From the NCBI RefSeq assembly GCF_016859285.1, contig NC_053415.1:3237501-3301500 (forward strand): DNA of 64,000 nucleotides, read 5' to 3'. This document shows positions 63,908 through 64,000 of the stretch, piece by piece (position 1 is the stretch's first letter; the number at the start of each line of letters is the position of its first letter). The notes beneath the pieces are model-generated. The model was not told the origin of the DNA, ran no database searches, and was given only the letters and a program-made list of their open reading frames with translations. The DNA is from Xiphias gladius. Lineage: Eukaryota > Chordata > Actinopteri > Istiophoriformes > Xiphiidae. The position numbers and the translations under genes were made by a program.

Positions 63908-64000
63908 GAAACACAGTTGACAGCTGGATCTCTGCCAATATGCATCCAAAATAATCCAGTTCAAGGTGTAACCATGGCCTTGTTCCTACATGGAATATGC
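63908..64000. other. ddx18 upstream intron, window edge
   Basis: Single-copy intron sequence after the duplication. No upstream ddx18 exon is reached before the window ends. Confidence 0.6.

Overview
The window is nuclear DNA of a ray-finned (teleost) fish, probably a percomorph. All genes are split by GT/AG introns. The introns hold fish-type repeats: Tc1-like transposons, hAT-like MITEs, L1 and L2 LINE fragments, a Penelope-like element and SINE-like units. Coding regions were assembled by hand from splice sites, reading phase and similarity to known vertebrate protein families. There is no bacterial, viral or CRISPR-like locus.

Layout. (1) 1-12,200, minus strand: 5' end of a CLASP1-type microtubule plus-end protein gene. 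It has a non-coding first exon near 12,032-12,200 and the first coding exon at 8,873-9,608; the rest lies beyond position 1. (2) 13,824-16,827, minus: complete nifk, six coding exons, 282 aa. Two of its introns carry paralogous H/ACA-type snoRNA candidates of equal size. (3) 17,562-30,996, plus: complete PDE9-like cGMP phosphodiesterase gene, 14 coding exons, 539 aa, with a decayed antisense L1 in its largest intron. (4) 36,913-54,600, plus: complete glycerol kinase gene gk, 19 coding exons, 540 aa, with a 12-codon micro-exon. (5) 57,735-63,491 and beyond, minus: ddx18, a DEAD-box RNA helicase, from the Q-motif exon to the stop; its N-terminal exons lie past 64,000. The Q-motif exon occurs twice, in a ~740-bp direct tandem duplication.

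The genes are not an operon. The neighbourhood resembles human 2q14 (DDX18, CLASP1, NIFK), with PDE9-like and gk between nifk and ddx18. nifk and ddx18 both act in the nucleolus in ribosome biogenesis and cell growth, and the snoRNA candidates in nifk fit that setting. gk and ddx18 converge tail to tail, with poly(A) signals about 120 bp apart.

The strongest leads are the paired H/ACA candidates with covarying stems, the duplicated ddx18 exon whose double inclusion would cause an immediate stop, a Tyr-to-Phe change at a PDE9-specific pocket position, and repeat-borne perfect DR1 nuclear-receptor sites.
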